Positions 17,255 through 26,793 of a DNA stretch of 64,000 bases are shown one piece after another. The DNA comes from Paracoccaceae bacterium. Lineage in GTDB: Bacteria; Pseudomonadota; Alphaproteobacteria; Rhodobacterales; Rhodobacteraceae. The notes under the pieces are model-generated. The model saw only the letters and a program-made list of their open reading frames with translations, did not search any database and was not told the DNA's origin. Numbering within the stretch: position 1 is the stretch's first letter; every line of letters starts with the position of its first letter. The position numbers and the translations under genes were made by a program. The stretch covers positions 124,001 through 188,000 of the forward strand of contig JANQRE010000004.1 in NCBI GenBank assembly GCA_028284705.1, in the 5' to 3' direction.

Positions 17255-18925
17255 ATGCCGGCGTTAACCGTCGACAACAGCGCCACCGCCACGCAAATGG
17301 CGAGTGAGATTCTGGGGCTGGGGTTTTCCATCGACTCTGCCTTCTTCTTTGGTGATGCCAATTCCTCGGGCACATATTCGGGCGGGGACACCTCAAATCC
17401 GGGCGTTTTGCCAAGCGATACGGGCGTCATTCTCTCCACCGGCAATACCAGCGATTTTGCCAATGCAACCGGGGCGAACAACCAATCAGGCAGCACATCC
17501 ACCAATACCGGCGGCGTCAATGGCAATGCTGCGTTCGATGCGGCGGCGGGCTCCAGCACGTTTGATGCCAGCTATCTGGTGATCACCTTCACGCCTGAGC
17601 CGGGCCAGACCTCGCTGAATATCGAGTTCCGGTTCTATTCCGAAGAATACAACGAATATGTCTATTCGAACTTCAACGACATTGCGCTGGTGCAGCTGGA
17701 TGGTGTGACGCAACCCATCTCGGTCGGCACGGGCGAGATTTCGGTGAATTCGATCAATGATGCGGCCACGTTCAACCCTGCAAATGGCAGTGAGGCCAAC
17801 GACCCGAACCCGGGCAACGGGCAGTTCGACAGCTCAAACCCGAACCTTTATATCGACAACTCGACCGGCACCCATGCGACCGAGATGGACGGGTTCACGG
17901 TCACACTATCGCTCGACATCCCCGTCACACCTGGCCTGCAGCAAACGCTGATGATCGGCATCGCGGATGTGGGCGACAGTTCCTGGGACAGCTCGCTGGT
18001 GATCGCTTCCAACCAGCAGACGGGCACCGAGGACAACGATCCGATCGCGACCGATGACACCGGCATTCAGACCTTCGGAGCCAATCCGCGCACCGTTGAT
18101 ATCCTTGCCAATGACAGTGACCCGAACGGGCAGCCGCTGACCATTACGCAGATCAACGGGGTTAACGTCGTCGCCGGACAGACCGTGACGCTGAACACCG
18201 GCGAGACGGTAACCCTGAACGCCGATGGCACGATCACCTTGATCAATGTGCCGGAGAATGTCGGGCTCACCTCGTTCAGCTACACGGTGTCAGACACGGA
18301 TGGGAACACCGACAGCGCCTTTGTCACCTTTGATGCGCAACCGATCTGTTTCACACCGGGCGTGCTGATCGACACACCGTTCGGGCCGCGCCCGGTGGAG
18401 CATCTTCGCGCCGGGGATCAGGTCATCACCCGCGACAACGGGGTGCAGGTGGTGCGCTGGGTCGGGCGGCGCGATGTCGATCTGGCCTCACAGACACAGT
18501 CGGAGAAATTCACGCCGATCCGCATCCGCAAAGGTGCGCTTGGCCCGAACTTGCCCGCAGCGGACATGTGGGTGTCGCCACGCCATCAGATCCTGATCAA
18601 ATCGCCTGAGGCCAGCCTGCTCTTCGGCGACAGCGAGGTGTTCTGCGCAGCGGATCATCTTGTGAATCGCCCCGGAATTTCGCGGGACGAGACGCGTGAG
18701 GATGTGGCCTATATTCACCTGCTCTTTGACCGCCATGAGGTGATCCGCGCCAATGGACTCTGCTCCGAGAGCCTTTATCCCGGCCAGATCGCACTGGACG
18801 GCCTGGACGATACCGGTCGTGCGGAAGTCTTTGATCTCTTCCCGGAATTGCGCAGTCAGGCGGGGTTTGGTCCTGCGGCGCGCTATGTGGCCCGGCGGAG
18901 GGAAGCAGCGCTGCTGGTGGCTTAG
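17255..18925 (+). CDS. Choice-of-anchor L / Ig-like / Hint domain protein
   Basis: This 556-residue protein has no N-terminal signal peptide. Residues 1 to about 250 are a choice-of-anchor L domain ([23 protein letters not shown] and [22 protein letters not shown]). An acidic Ig-like or cadherin-like repeat follows ([35 protein letters not shown]). From about residue 364 there is a Hint domain, [27 protein letters not shown], with the start cysteine, and VSPRHQILI, with the histidine block. Rhodobacteraceae carry many such Hint proteins, probably exported without a classical signal. Autoproteolysis is possible but unproven. Confidence 0.85.
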   Translation: MPALTVDNSATATQMASEILGLGFSIDSAFFFGDANSSGTYSGGDTSNPGVLPSDTGVILSTGNTSDFANATGANNQSGSTSTNTGGVNGNAAFDAAAGSSTFDASYLVITFTPEPGQTSLNIEFRFYSEEYNEYVYSNFNDIALVQLDGVTQPISVGTGEISVNSINDAATFNPANGSEANDPNPGNGQFDSSNPNLYIDNSTGTHATEMDGFTVTLSLDIPVTPGLQQTLMIGIADVGDSSWDSSLVIASNQQTGTEDNDPIATDDTGIQTFGANPRTVDILANDSDPNGQPLTITQINGVNVVAGQTVTLNTGETVTLNADGTITLINVPENVGLTSFSYTVSDTDGNTDSAFVTFDAQPICFTPGVLIDTPFGPRPVEHLRAGDQVITRDNGVQVVRWVGRRDVDLASQTQSEKFTPIRIRKGALGPNLPAADMWVSPRHQILIKSPEASLLFGDSEVFCAADHLVNRPGISRDETREDVAYIHLLFDRHEVIRANGLCSESLYPGQIALDGLDDTGRAEVFDLFPELRSQAGFGPAARYVARRREAALLVA

Positions 18926-19929
18926 GCCGCCCAGTTCGGGATCGGCGGCTGCAGGATTTGCAAATCCTGGGGCGCCTCACCGGAGATGCGTGCGACCAGC
19001 ATGCGGGCAAGCTCCTGACCGGTCTCAAACCAATCCTCCGCAACGGTGTCCATATGCGGATGCAGGGTCGGCAGGATTTCCGTTGTCTGCTTGCAGATCA
19101 GCTCATAGTCCTGCCCCAGTATTTGCCCGCCATCGGTCAGACCCGCGATCACCGCCATGGCCGTCAATTCGTTGTTGCAGACGATGGCGTCAGCGCGGGT
19201 GTCTGAACCGGCAAGCGCCTTGCCATAGGCGCGGGCCTGGGTGGTCGTCGAGAGAAGCTCCGGTTTCGTTTCGATCCGGCCGGCGATGCCATGTTTCGCC
19301 GTGGCCGCATGGAAGCCGCTGAGCGTATTGGCAAAATTCATTGTGCCATTGTCTTCGGCCAGGAACAGAAAGTCGCGGCGACCGTTCTCCAGAAGCCGTG
19401 CGACGGCCATCTCGACAAAGCGTTCGGCGTGGAAATCGTGAAAGGCGTGTGGCGTGTAAAACTCGGTGCGCCCGTGCGAGATGAAGGGGAAATCCGCCTC
19501 CATCAAGAGCTGTATCCGAGGGTCATGCGGGGTGGTGTGGGTCAGGATCAGACCGTCCGAGGTCCGGTTGTTCAGAATGTAGCGGATCGCGGTGGTGGGA
19601 TCGTCACTGTCGAGTTCCGGGATCACGTTTAAATGGTGATGAGAGCCGCGCAGATGCGCGCCGATCCCCTCGATCAGCCGGCGCGTGTAATCCACCGCAT
19701 TGCGCTGGGGCGAGAGCACAAGGGAGAGCACGTTGGTTTTGCCAGTGCGCAACCGCACGCCCGCGCGGTTTGGCACGTAGCCGATCTCCGCCGCGGCCTT
19801 GGCAACCTTCTCGCGGGTCTCCTTCTTCAGGCGGCTGCCGTCACGCAGCGATAGAGAGACGGTGGACAGGCTGAGGCCCGTCATCTCTGCGATGGTTTTC
19901 AGCGTTGGTGGTTTTGCGCCCTGTTGCAC
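18922..19929 (-). CDS. LacI-family transcriptional regulator
   Basis: This 335-residue protein starts at GTG with a GGGGAG site. The helix-turn-helix (TLKTIAEMTGLSLSTVSLSLRDG, residues 9-31) and the hinge (GYVPNRAGVRLRTGKTNVLSLVL) are typical of LacI/AglR-type repressors of sugar uptake. The remainder is a periplasmic-binding-protein-like effector domain. It is divergent from the sugar ABC operon, and palindromes in the shared 289-bp promoter region are likely operators. It overlaps the Hint gene stop by 4 bases tail-to-tail. Confidence 0.92.
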   Translation of the reverse strand: MQQGAKPPTLKTIAEMTGLSLSTVSLSLRDGSRLKKETREKVAKAAAEIGYVPNRAGVRLRTGKTNVLSLVLSPQRNAVDYTRRLIEGIGAHLRGSHHHLNVIPELDSDDPTTAIRYILNNRTSDGLILTHTTPHDPRIQLLMEADFPFISHGRTEFYTPHAFHDFHAERFVEMAVARLLENGRRDFLFLAEDNGTMNFANTLSGFHAATAKHGIAGRIETKPELLSTTTQARAYGKALAGSDTRADAIVCNNELTAMAVIAGLTDGGQILGQDYELICKQTTEILPTLHPHMDTVAEDWFETGQELARMLVARISGEAPQDLQILQPPIPNWAA

Positions 19930-20005
19930 GTTTCTCCCCAGTCAGTTGCTTAGGGGGAGGTTACAAAACGCCTGCGAATCTTCAAGCAGTTTCGGAGTTG
20001 TATCG

Positions 20006-20124
20006 TTGCATTTCTTGCAAAACAGCGACCGTACATCGCTTCGCAAAATCACCAGAAAATTATGAGAAATATCTGAAATCAGTCGAAAATTTCGTGGTGA
20101 AAAGAATTTGTTGCATCGTTGCAA
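20006..20124. promoter_or_regulatory. Two candidate LacI-type operators
   Basis: Two inverted repeats of the same half-site lie between the repressor and the transporter operon: TTGCA-N5-TGCAA at 20006-20020 and TTGCA-N4-TGCAA at 20111-20124. They are about 104 bp apart, roughly ten helical turns, which would allow repressor looping. The assignment to this regulator is inferred from position. Confidence 0.55.
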
Positions 20125-20218
20125 TTTTTTCAGCAGGATATAGCAACATATCCGGGGGCCATGTGTTTCGACCCCCAGTGAATTCGTCATTATGAGCGTC
20201 CATAGGGAGGAGAACCTC

Positions 20219-21577
20219 ATGACATCCACATCCAAACACGCGACCCGACTGATGCTGAGCACGGCGCTTGGCCTGTCGCTTCTGGCAAGTGCCGCGGTCG
20301 CGGATTCGATCCGTTTCTGGACCACTGAAGAGCAGCCGGAACGCCTCGCCAAACAGCAGGAGATGGCAGCGCAGTTTGAAGCGGCAACCGGCAACGAGGT
20401 GGAAGTGATCCCGGTGACCGAAAGCGATCTTGGCACACGTGCAACGGCCGCTTTTGCTGCCGGTGACCTGCCGGATGTGATCTATCACACGCTGCAATAC
20501 GCGTTGCCCTGGGCGGAAGCGGGCATCCTGGATGCGGATGCGGCGACAGAAGTTGTCGAGGATCTGGGTCAGGACACCTTTGCCTCGGGCGCGATCAAGA
20601 TGGCGGCTTTTGAGGATGGTATCGCCTCGGTGCCGGTCGATGGCTGGACGCAAATGGTTGTGTACCGCAAGGACCTCTTTGACGAGGCAGGACTGGAAGC
20701 TCCGAACTCCTACGCAAATGTGCTGGCCGCGATCGAGAAGCTGCACAACCCGCCAGAGATGTATGGCTTTGTGGCCGCCACGAAAGTGGATGAGAACTTC
20801 ATGAGCCAGGTGCTGGAGCATGTGTTCCTCGCCAATGGTGTCTCGCCGGTCGGACCCGATGGGTTCAAGCCGCTCGATGAAGCTGCCACCACGGAAGTGC
20901 TTGATTTCTATAAGGCAATCGCCGAAGCATCGCCTCCGGGGGAGCTGTATTGGAAGCAATCGCGCGAGCTCTATTTTGCAGGTGATGCGGCGATGATCAT
21001 CTGGTCGCCCTTCATCCTCGATGAGCTGGCAGGTTTGCGTGACAGCGCCGCACCGACGATCAATGATGATCCGCAGACCCGTGAGTTGGCCGCGGCCACG
21101 GGCATCGTGACGAATTTCGCCGGCCCGTCGAACCCCGGTGGCGCGGCCTGGGGCGATGTCCGCTATTTCGGGATCACCTCGGATGCGGATACGGACATTG
21201 CACAGGAATTCGTGAAGTTCTCGATGGATGAGGGCTACATGCAGACGCTTTCCATCGCGCCGGAAGGCAAGTTCCCAGTGCGCAATGGCACGAATGATGC
21301 GCCGAGCAAGTTCCAGGATGGCTGGGCGCAGCTTGACGTGGGTGTGGACCGCAAAGCACCGCTGTCTGACCTTTACAGCCAGGAAATGCTGGACGAGATT
21401 GTCGGCGGGTTGAAAGTCGCGCAGCGCTGGGGTGTGACCGAAGGACAGCTGTCGCTGGCCTCCAAGATCATCAACAGCCAGGCGATCAACCGCATCGTGC
21501 GGCAATATATCGATGGTGAGGTCGATGCGGCTGCGGCTGTAGCTGCGATGAACGACGAATTGTCGAAAGTGAACTAA
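20219..21577 (+). CDS. Sugar ABC transporter, substrate-binding protein
   Basis: The protein is 452 residues from ATG 20219, which has a GGGAGGAG site; an upstream in-frame ATG at 20192 is not supported by any site. The signal peptide ends at AVADS. The mature protein is a family 1 extracellular solute-binding protein: IRFWTTEEQPERLAKQQEMAAQFEAATG, FAAGDLPDVIYH, and GWTQMVVYRKDLFDEAGLEAPNSY. It delivers a sugar or glycoside to the two permeases downstream. A strong hairpin after the gene may stabilise its mRNA relative to the permease genes. Confidence 0.9.
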   Translation: MTSTSKHATRLMLSTALGLSLLASAAVADSIRFWTTEEQPERLAKQQEMAAQFEAATGNEVEVIPVTESDLGTRATAAFAAGDLPDVIYHTLQYALPWAEAGILDADAATEVVEDLGQDTFASGAIKMAAFEDGIASVPVDGWTQMVVYRKDLFDEAGLEAPNSYANVLAAIEKLHNPPEMYGFVAATKVDENFMSQVLEHVFLANGVSPVGPDGFKPLDEAATTEVLDFYKAIAEASPPGELYWKQSRELYFAGDAAMIIWSPFILDELAGLRDSAAPTINDDPQTRELAAATGIVTNFAGPSNPGGAAWGDVRYFGITSDADTDIAQEFVKFSMDEGYMQTLSIAPEGKFPVRNGTNDAPSKFQDGWAQLDVGVDRKAPLSDLYSQEMLDEIVGGLKVAQRWGVTEGQLSLASKIINSQAINRIVRQYIDGEVDAAAAVAAMNDELSKVN

Positions 21578-21585
21578 ACTTCACC

Positions 21586-21612
21586 GGTGGCGGCGCAATA
21601 CGTGCCGCCGCC
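21586..21612 (+). promoter_or_regulatory. Intercistronic hairpin after the binding-protein gene
   Basis: An 11-bp stem runs from GGTGGCGGCGC (21586-21596) to GTGCCGCCGCC (21602-21612), including two G-T pairs, with an AATAC loop. No U-tract follows. Such hairpins between a binding-protein gene and permease genes commonly set their relative mRNA levels. Confidence 0.6.
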
Positions 21613-21641
21613 CATTCTCCCCTGATCCCAAGAGGCTCATC

Positions 21642-22874
21642 ATGACGGTGCCAACCCCACCGACCACCCGAGGTGCGCTCGAAAAACGCGAAGCGCGACT
21701 GGCCTGGGGGCTGCTTCTGCCCACCATTTCCATCGTTTCGCTCGTGATCATCCTGCCGCTTCTGGCGATCTTCTGGATCAGCTTCAAGCCCGTGGGCTTA
21801 TCCGATCTGCGGCCGATCACCCCGATTGTGCGAGAGCGTCTGCGGGGCTCCGAGGGGGATTACCAGATCGAGTACCGCGTGCGGAACTCGTCGCAGGACA
21901 AAGAGATCGTCGGCATGGGGTTCAGCGACACGCTGCCCGAAGGTCTGACGCTTCTGGAGGTGCCGGAGGGCTGTGAGCTGTCGGGCCGGACGTTCGCCTG
22001 TGAGTTTGGCGATGTCGAGGGCGGGTTCAACGAACGGTTGCGCATTCCCGTGGAGATCGACGGCGACGCCGATGCCATCGAAGAACTGGCCGAAGAGAGT
22101 GAGCCGGAGGGCAGGGGCTCAGGCGACAATGTTCTGACCAATGCCGAGTTCACCGCAGAGAATTTCGTGCGCATCTTCGACAGCAAGGAGTTCCTGTCAG
22201 TGCTCTGGGCGACAGTGTTCTACACGGTTGTGGGCACCATCGGGGCGCTGGCCGTGGGACTTTTTGCAGCGCTCCTGCTCAACAAGAGCTTCCGCGGCAA
22301 AGGTGTGCTGCGCGGGCTTTATCTCTTCCCTTACGTGGCGCCGGTGATCGCGGTCGCGTTTACATGGGTGACGCTGTTTGATCCGTTTTCTGGCTCGCTC
22401 AATGCGCTTCTGATCCAGATGGGTGTGACCGACAGCCCGATCAATTTCTTCGGACAACGCCCACTGGCCCTGATCATGGTGACGGTCTTTGAAATCTGGC
22501 GCTACTTCCCGCTGAGCTTCCTCTTCATCCTCGCCCGCATGCAATCCATCGACACGGATATGTATGAGGCGGCGGATATGGATGGCGCCTCGCCGTTCCA
22601 GAAGTTCTGGTATCTCAGCCTACCGATGCTGATGGGCATCCTCAGCGTTCTGTTCCTGCTGCGCTTCATTTGGACTTTCAACAAGTTCGACGACATCTTC
22701 TTGCTGACGGGCGGCAATGCGGGCACGCGGACCCTGACGGTGAACGTCTATGAGCAGGCCTTCGCAGTGTCGAATATCGGGGCAGGGGCGGCGGTGGCCG
22801 TGGTGATCTTCGCCTGCCTGATCCTCTTTTCGATCTTCTTCTTCAAATATGTCAGCCGGGAGGAAGGGCTATGA
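21642..22874 (+). CDS. Sugar ABC permease with DUF11-like periplasmic insertion
   Basis: This 410-residue protein is of the MalF/UgpA type. Transmembrane segment 1 is at about residues 28-47. It is followed by a soluble insertion of about 130 residues, in which residues 72-140 (YQIEYRVRNSS, FSDTLPEGLTLLEVPEG, then FACEFGDVEGG) look like a DUF11 / conserved-repeat beta-sandwich with two cysteines. The permease core resumes at about residue 185. The EAA loop is at DMYEAADMDGASPFQKFWYLSLPML. A typical partner has about 300 residues, and the insertion accounts for the excess. E. coli MalF also has a periplasmic Ig-like loop that contacts its binding protein, so a similar role is likely. Confidence 0.88.
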   Translation: MTVPTPPTTRGALEKREARLAWGLLLPTISIVSLVIILPLLAIFWISFKPVGLSDLRPITPIVRERLRGSEGDYQIEYRVRNSSQDKEIVGMGFSDTLPEGLTLLEVPEGCELSGRTFACEFGDVEGGFNERLRIPVEIDGDADAIEELAEESEPEGRGSGDNVLTNAEFTAENFVRIFDSKEFLSVLWATVFYTVVGTIGALAVGLFAALLLNKSFRGKGVLRGLYLFPYVAPVIAVAFTWVTLFDPFSGSLNALLIQMGVTDSPINFFGQRPLALIMVTVFEIWRYFPLSFLFILARMQSIDTDMYEAADMDGASPFQKFWYLSLPMLMGILSVLFLLRFIWTFNKFDDIFLLTGGNAGTRTLTVNVYEQAFAVSNIGAGAAVAVVIFACLILFSIFFFKYVSREEGL

Positions 22875-24085
22875 GCGCGCTTCGCTTCGGATATGTCACG
22901 GGTCCCGTCATCGGGGCACTGTGGATGATCATTCTGGCGGTAACGATCGCAGTGGCGATGAGTTTTGCCACCGGCGATCCGTTCAAGCCGTCGATGCTGT
23001 GGAGCATCCTTTGGGGCGCGATTGTTGGCTACACGATCTCGCAACGTCTGGGGGATTTTGCCGGTACCGTGCTGGGCGCAGTCGCGTTGGCGGGACTGGT
23101 TCTCTTAGGGATCGGACCGATCCTCGTGGGCGAGGGCGCCTCCGTCTGGTCGAGCGCAATTGCGGCGCTGGCCCTTGGGGGCCTGTTCCTCTGGTCATTG
23201 GAGACGATCCTCGCGGGCATGCCGAAAGGCGCGCTGAGCCGGCATGAGTTCGAGGAAGCGGTGATCCGGTTCCTTACCGGCTTCGGCTTCATCTTCTTCA
23301 CCGCCTGCGTGTTGATCCCCTTCTACGTCATGGTGATGACGAGCCTGAAATCGCAGCAGGCGCTTTTGCAGAACCCGCTCGATTTCTCCATCGATCTGGA
23401 TCGTGGCCTGGACCTCTTCCGCAGCTATACCGAGCTGTTCGGCCAGTTCGGGTTCGGCGGCTATCTCTGGACGAGTTTCTATGTCTCCGTCCTGACGGTG
23501 CTGATAACGCTGATCTTCTCTGTGCCCGGGGCCTATGCGGTCGCGCGGCTGCGGTTCAAGGGGCAGAAAGCCTTCTCCCGCTCGATCCTGCTGATCTACA
23601 TGGTGCCGATGATCGTGCTTGCCCTGCCGATCTACATCGTCTTCTCGATGACGGGGCTGAGAAACACCATCCCCGGCCTCGTGCTGATTTACCCTGTGAC
23701 GACCATCCCCGTCGCGCTCTACATGTTGCAAGGCTACTTCCGAGGCCTGCCGGTAGAGGTCGAAGAGGCGGGGCTGATGGATGGTCTGTCGCGGCTCCAG
23801 GTGATCCTGAAGATTACGCTGCCATTGTCCCTCCCTGCGATGGTGTCGGTGTCGTTGTACGTCTTCATGATCGCCTGGAACGAATTCCTGCTCGCCTTCA
23901 TGCTGCTCGATGATCCGTCGATCTTCACGCTGACACGGGGCGTGGCGATGCTGAACTCCTCCGAAATTCCGCGCCAGCACCTGATGGCAGGGGCGGTGAT
24001 CGCAACGGTGCCGATCATGATCCTGTTCCTGGGGCTGGAACGCTTCATGACCAAGGGCCTGACCGCCGGTTCGGTGAAAGGATAA
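22871..24085 (+). CDS. Sugar ABC permease (MalG type) with extra N-terminal membrane segments
   Basis: This 404-residue protein overlaps the previous gene by 4 bases (ATGA). The C-terminal 280 residues are a normal MalG-type permease, with the EAA loop VEVEEAGLMDGLSRLQVILK. The first 115 or so residues are additional and carry about four hydrophobic segments (IGALWMIILAVTIAVAM, LWGAIVGYTI, LGAVALAGLVLLGIGPI, AIAALALGGLFLW), which ordinary partners lack. The pair forms the membrane channel of the importer. Confidence 0.88.
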   Translation: MSALRFGYVTGPVIGALWMIILAVTIAVAMSFATGDPFKPSMLWSILWGAIVGYTISQRLGDFAGTVLGAVALAGLVLLGIGPILVGEGASVWSSAIAALALGGLFLWSLETILAGMPKGALSRHEFEEAVIRFLTGFGFIFFTACVLIPFYVMVMTSLKSQQALLQNPLDFSIDLDRGLDLFRSYTELFGQFGFGGYLWTSFYVSVLTVLITLIFSVPGAYAVARLRFKGQKAFSRSILLIYMVPMIVLALPIYIVFSMTGLRNTIPGLVLIYPVTTIPVALYMLQGYFRGLPVEVEEAGLMDGLSRLQVILKITLPLSLPAMVSVSLYVFMIAWNEFLLAFMLLDDPSIFTLTRGVAMLNSSEIPRQHLMAGAVIATVPIMILFLGLERFMTKGLTAGSVKG

Positions 24086-24090
24086 CCCCG

Positions 24091-25344
24091 ATGACAAATG
24101 TGACAGACCTCGACACCGAGGCACGCCGGATCCTGAAGCTGAACGACCGGGGTGGCTATACGATCCCGACCGCCGGTCTCTATCCCTATCAGTGGAACTG
24201 GGACAGCGCCTTTGCCGCTCTGGGCTTTGCGCAGTTCGATGTGGATCGCGCCTGGTCAGAACTGGAGACGCTTTTCTCCGGCCAATGGGAGAACGGTATG
24301 GTCCCCCATATTATCTTCCACCAGGAGGATGAGGGCTATTTCCCGGGTCCCGATGTGTGGCAGGGCGTTGGGCCGGTGGCTTCCTCCGGCATCAGCCAGC
24401 CGCCCGTGGCAGCGACGATGGTGCGCAAGGTTTATGACCGCGACCCCGAGCAGGGTCGCGCCCGTGTGGCGGCTCTTTATGACAAAATGCTCGCCTGGCA
24501 TGGGTGGTTCATGGATTGGCGGCTGGACCGGGGTGCCGCCTGCATCACCCATCCTTGGGAAGCCGGTCGCGACAATGCGCCAGATTGGGACAACGCGATG
24601 GCGGCGCTCGATCCGGGCGATGTCGGACCTTACACACGGCGCGATATCACCCATGTGGACAGCTCCATGCGGCCCACGAAATACGACTATGACCGCTATC
24701 TGTTCCTCGTACAGCGCGGGGCGCGGCTGAATTGGGACGAAGCGGCGATGCTGAAAGACACGCCCTTCCGCGTGGCCGATCCGACCATGACCTTCACGCT
24801 GCTCCGCGCACATCGCGATCTGGCGGCACTCGGCGCGGTGCTTGGGCATGACACATCACAGATCGAGGCCTGGATTGCGGAACTGGAAGACGGCGCCAAG
24901 ACCCTCTGGAACCCCGACACGCAATGTTTCGACAGTCGCGACACCCGCACGGGCACGTGGTCGAACGCGATCTCTAACGCGTCCTTCCTCTGCTGGTATG
25001 CCGGGCTCGATGTGCCGGAGATGCGCGACCGCCTCGCGGAAGTTCTGGAGGCTGTGCAATATGGCGTTCCATCGCTGGACGCACGCGATCTGCGCTTCGA
25101 CGGGATGCGTTATTGGCGGGGTCCGGTCTGGGGCATCATGAACATGATGATCGGCACCGGCCTGACCGAAATGGGTCACCTCGAGGGCGAGGCCTTGCGC
25201 CAATCGACCGCCGATCTTTTGAGCGAACACGGATTTGCCGAATATTTCGACCCGCGCACCGGCGAACCCGCTGGCGGGAAATCCTTCACCTGGACGGCGG
25301 CCATCTGGCTTGGCTGGGCGTCCCCAAATGCGGAGGCCGCGTAA
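24091..25344 (+). CDS. GH63 / MGH-like glycoside hydrolase
   Basis: This 417-residue (alpha/alpha)6-barrel protein has no signal peptide, so it acts in the cytoplasm. It resembles the mannosylglycerate / glucosylglycerate hydrolase branch of GH63: [19 protein letters not shown] near residue 30, [14 protein letters not shown] with the probable acid near residue 160, and [19 protein letters not shown] with the probable base Glu392. It is embedded between the permeases and the ATPase of an importer, so it should cleave the imported substrate. The compound is inferred to be a glycosylated glycerate or glycerol, which are known osmolytes, but trehalose-like sugars remain possible. Confidence 0.8.
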   Translation: MTNVTDLDTEARRILKLNDRGGYTIPTAGLYPYQWNWDSAFAALGFAQFDVDRAWSELETLFSGQWENGMVPHIIFHQEDEGYFPGPDVWQGVGPVASSGISQPPVAATMVRKVYDRDPEQGRARVAALYDKMLAWHGWFMDWRLDRGAACITHPWEAGRDNAPDWDNAMAALDPGDVGPYTRRDITHVDSSMRPTKYDYDRYLFLVQRGARLNWDEAAMLKDTPFRVADPTMTFTLLRAHRDLAALGAVLGHDTSQIEAWIAELEDGAKTLWNPDTQCFDSRDTRTGTWSNAISNASFLCWYAGLDVPEMRDRLAEVLEAVQYGVPSLDARDLRFDGMRYWRGPVWGIMNMMIGTGLTEMGHLEGEALRQSTADLLSEHGFAEYFDPRTGEPAGGKSFTWTAAIWLGWASPNAEAA

Positions 25345-25345
25345 G

Positions 25346-26395
25346 ATGGGCGCGATCAAACTGAACGCCGTCGAGAAATGGTATGGCGAGATTCAGGTCA
25401 TCAAGGGCGTTGATCTGGAGATTGAAAACGGCGAGTTCGTCGTCTTTGTGGGGCCCTCTGGCTGCGGGAAATCGACGCTGCTGCGCATGATCGGCGGGCT
25501 TGAGGATATATCCCGCGGCACGATCGATATCGACGGCAGTGATGTCACCGATCAGCCGCCCTCGAAACGCGGGCTGTCGATGGTGTTCCAGTCCTACGCG
25601 CTCTATCCGCATATGTCGGTCGGTGAGAACATGGGCTTTGCCTTGAAAACCGCCGGTGCGCCAAAAGCCGAGATCGATGAGAAGGTGAAGGCTGCGGCGG
25701 ACACGCTGAAGCTGACAGAATATCTCGAGCGGCGTCCCAAGGACCTCTCGGGCGGGCAGCGTCAGCGTGTGGCCATCGGACGCTCAATCGTGCGCGAACC
25801 GACCGCGTTTCTGTTCGACGAACCGCTCTCCAATCTCGATGCTGCTCTGCGGGTCGAGATGCGCTACGAAATCTCGAAACTCCACCAGGCTCTTGATGCC
25901 ACGATGATTTATGTGACCCACGACCAGGTCGAAGCGATGACGCTTGCGGATCGCATCGTGGTTCTGGAGGCCGGGCGCATCGTGCAGGTGGGCACACCGC
26001 GGGAGCTTTATACCAACCCCGGCAATGTCTTTGTCGCCCAGTTTATCGGCAGCCCCAAGATGAACGTCTTCCCCTGCACGACCGAAGGCGCGACCTACAC
26101 CGTTGCGGGTGGACGGACCGGTCCCTATCCCGGCAGCGCGCCTGCGACCCAGATGGGCATCCGCCCCGAGCACATTTCGGTCGTGAAGGACGGGCAGGGC
26201 GAGTGCGATGGCACTGTGGACGTGATCGAATATCTCGGCGCGGACACGTTTGTGCTTTTCAACTGCGGCGCTGCTGGCCAGATCAATGTGCGGATATCGG
26301 GGGAAAGCGAGTTGAAAGTGGGCGAGACGGTCGGATTGTCGTTCGACGCGGATCGAACCGTTTTCTTCGACTCCGACGGCGAACGGGCCGGTTGA
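25346..26395 (+). CDS. Sugar ABC transporter ATP-binding protein (UgpC/MsmK type)
   Basis: The 349 residues start at ATG 25346, one base after the hydrolase stop, with GGAGG upstream. Walker A is GPSGCGKST (36-44), the signature is LSGGQRQR (134-141), and Walker B with the D-loop is [11 protein letters not shown]. The C-terminal 110 residues form the TOBE/OB regulatory domain of MalK-type ATPases (MGIRPEHI). It energises the importer and completes the operon. Confidence 0.94.
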   Translation: MGAIKLNAVEKWYGEIQVIKGVDLEIENGEFVVFVGPSGCGKSTLLRMIGGLEDISRGTIDIDGSDVTDQPPSKRGLSMVFQSYALYPHMSVGENMGFALKTAGAPKAEIDEKVKAAADTLKLTEYLERRPKDLSGGQRQRVAIGRSIVREPTAFLFDEPLSNLDAALRVEMRYEISKLHQALDATMIYVTHDQVEAMTLADRIVVLEAGRIVQVGTPRELYTNPGNVFVAQFIGSPKMNVFPCTTEGATYTVAGGRTGPYPGSAPATQMGIRPEHISVVKDGQGECDGTVDVIEYLGADTFVLFNCGAAGQINVRISGESELKVGETVGLSFDADRTVFFDSDGERAG

Positions 26396-26550
26396 CGACC
26401 CTGTGGGCGGAAAGGTCGCTTCGGCACAGTGGTCCTCTCATAGAACGTTGCCAAGACGCCCTCTTTCAATGTTGCGCGCGCGTCTCTGTTCTGGCATATG
26501 CCCGCTCAGTTTCCGTCTGAGAAACTGACACCTGACCGTTCAGGCCAAGT

Positions 26551-26626
26551 GCCCCTATAGCTCAGCTGGTAGAGCAACTGATTTGTAATCAGTAGGTCCG
26601 CGGTTCGAGTCCGTGTGGGGGCACCA
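26551..26626 (+). tRNA. tRNA-Thr (TGT), island integration site
   Basis: This 76-nt tRNA has the acceptor stem GCCCCTA paired with TGGGGGC, discriminator A and an encoded CCA. The anticodon stem ACTGA/TCAGT encloses the loop TTTGTAA, giving anticodon TGT for ACA codons. Its 3' half is repeated at 58604-58645 and a tyrosine integrase gene follows directly, so this tRNA is the attachment site of the island. Confidence 0.95.
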
Positions 26627-26627
26627 T
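26586..26627 (+). repeat. Left attachment site (attL) in tRNA-Thr
   Basis: This 42-bp segment covers the anticodon-stem 3' strand, variable loop, T arm, acceptor 3' strand, CCA and one more base. It matches 58604-58645 at 41 of 42 positions. The only difference is C at 26601 against A at 58619. Confidence 0.93.
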
Positions 26628-26706
26628 AATAATCTTCATAAAATCAATGTGTTGTCGAGCTCCTGGGATTTCTGCGTGCAACTAATTGCATGGATCTGGT
26701 TCGGAA

Positions 26707-26724
26707 TGGTGCAAATTTGGTGCA
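26707..26724 (+). repeat. Candidate integrase arm site (left copy)
   Basis: TGGTGCAAATTTGGTGCA contains the direct repeat TGGTGCA twice, 11 bases apart. The identical 18-mer is at 58466-58483 near the other island end. The position fits an arm-type integrase binding site. Confidence 0.6.
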
Positions 26725-26793
26725 AAAATCTGCGACATCAACTATATTAGAGCAAAAGGTTTTAACGACACCACGTTCAACGGAGTGAACCGC

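Noticed and set aside
20060-21505. Minus-strand frame of 481 codons opposite the sugar-binding protein
   Set aside because: Shadow of the plus-strand gene: rich in His and Arg, no family, and no operon context.
26686-26793. Upstream extension of the integrase to an ATG at 26686
   Set aside because: It would place the putative arm site inside the gene, has no ribosome site, and the encoded residues are unlike integrases; GTG 26794 is better.
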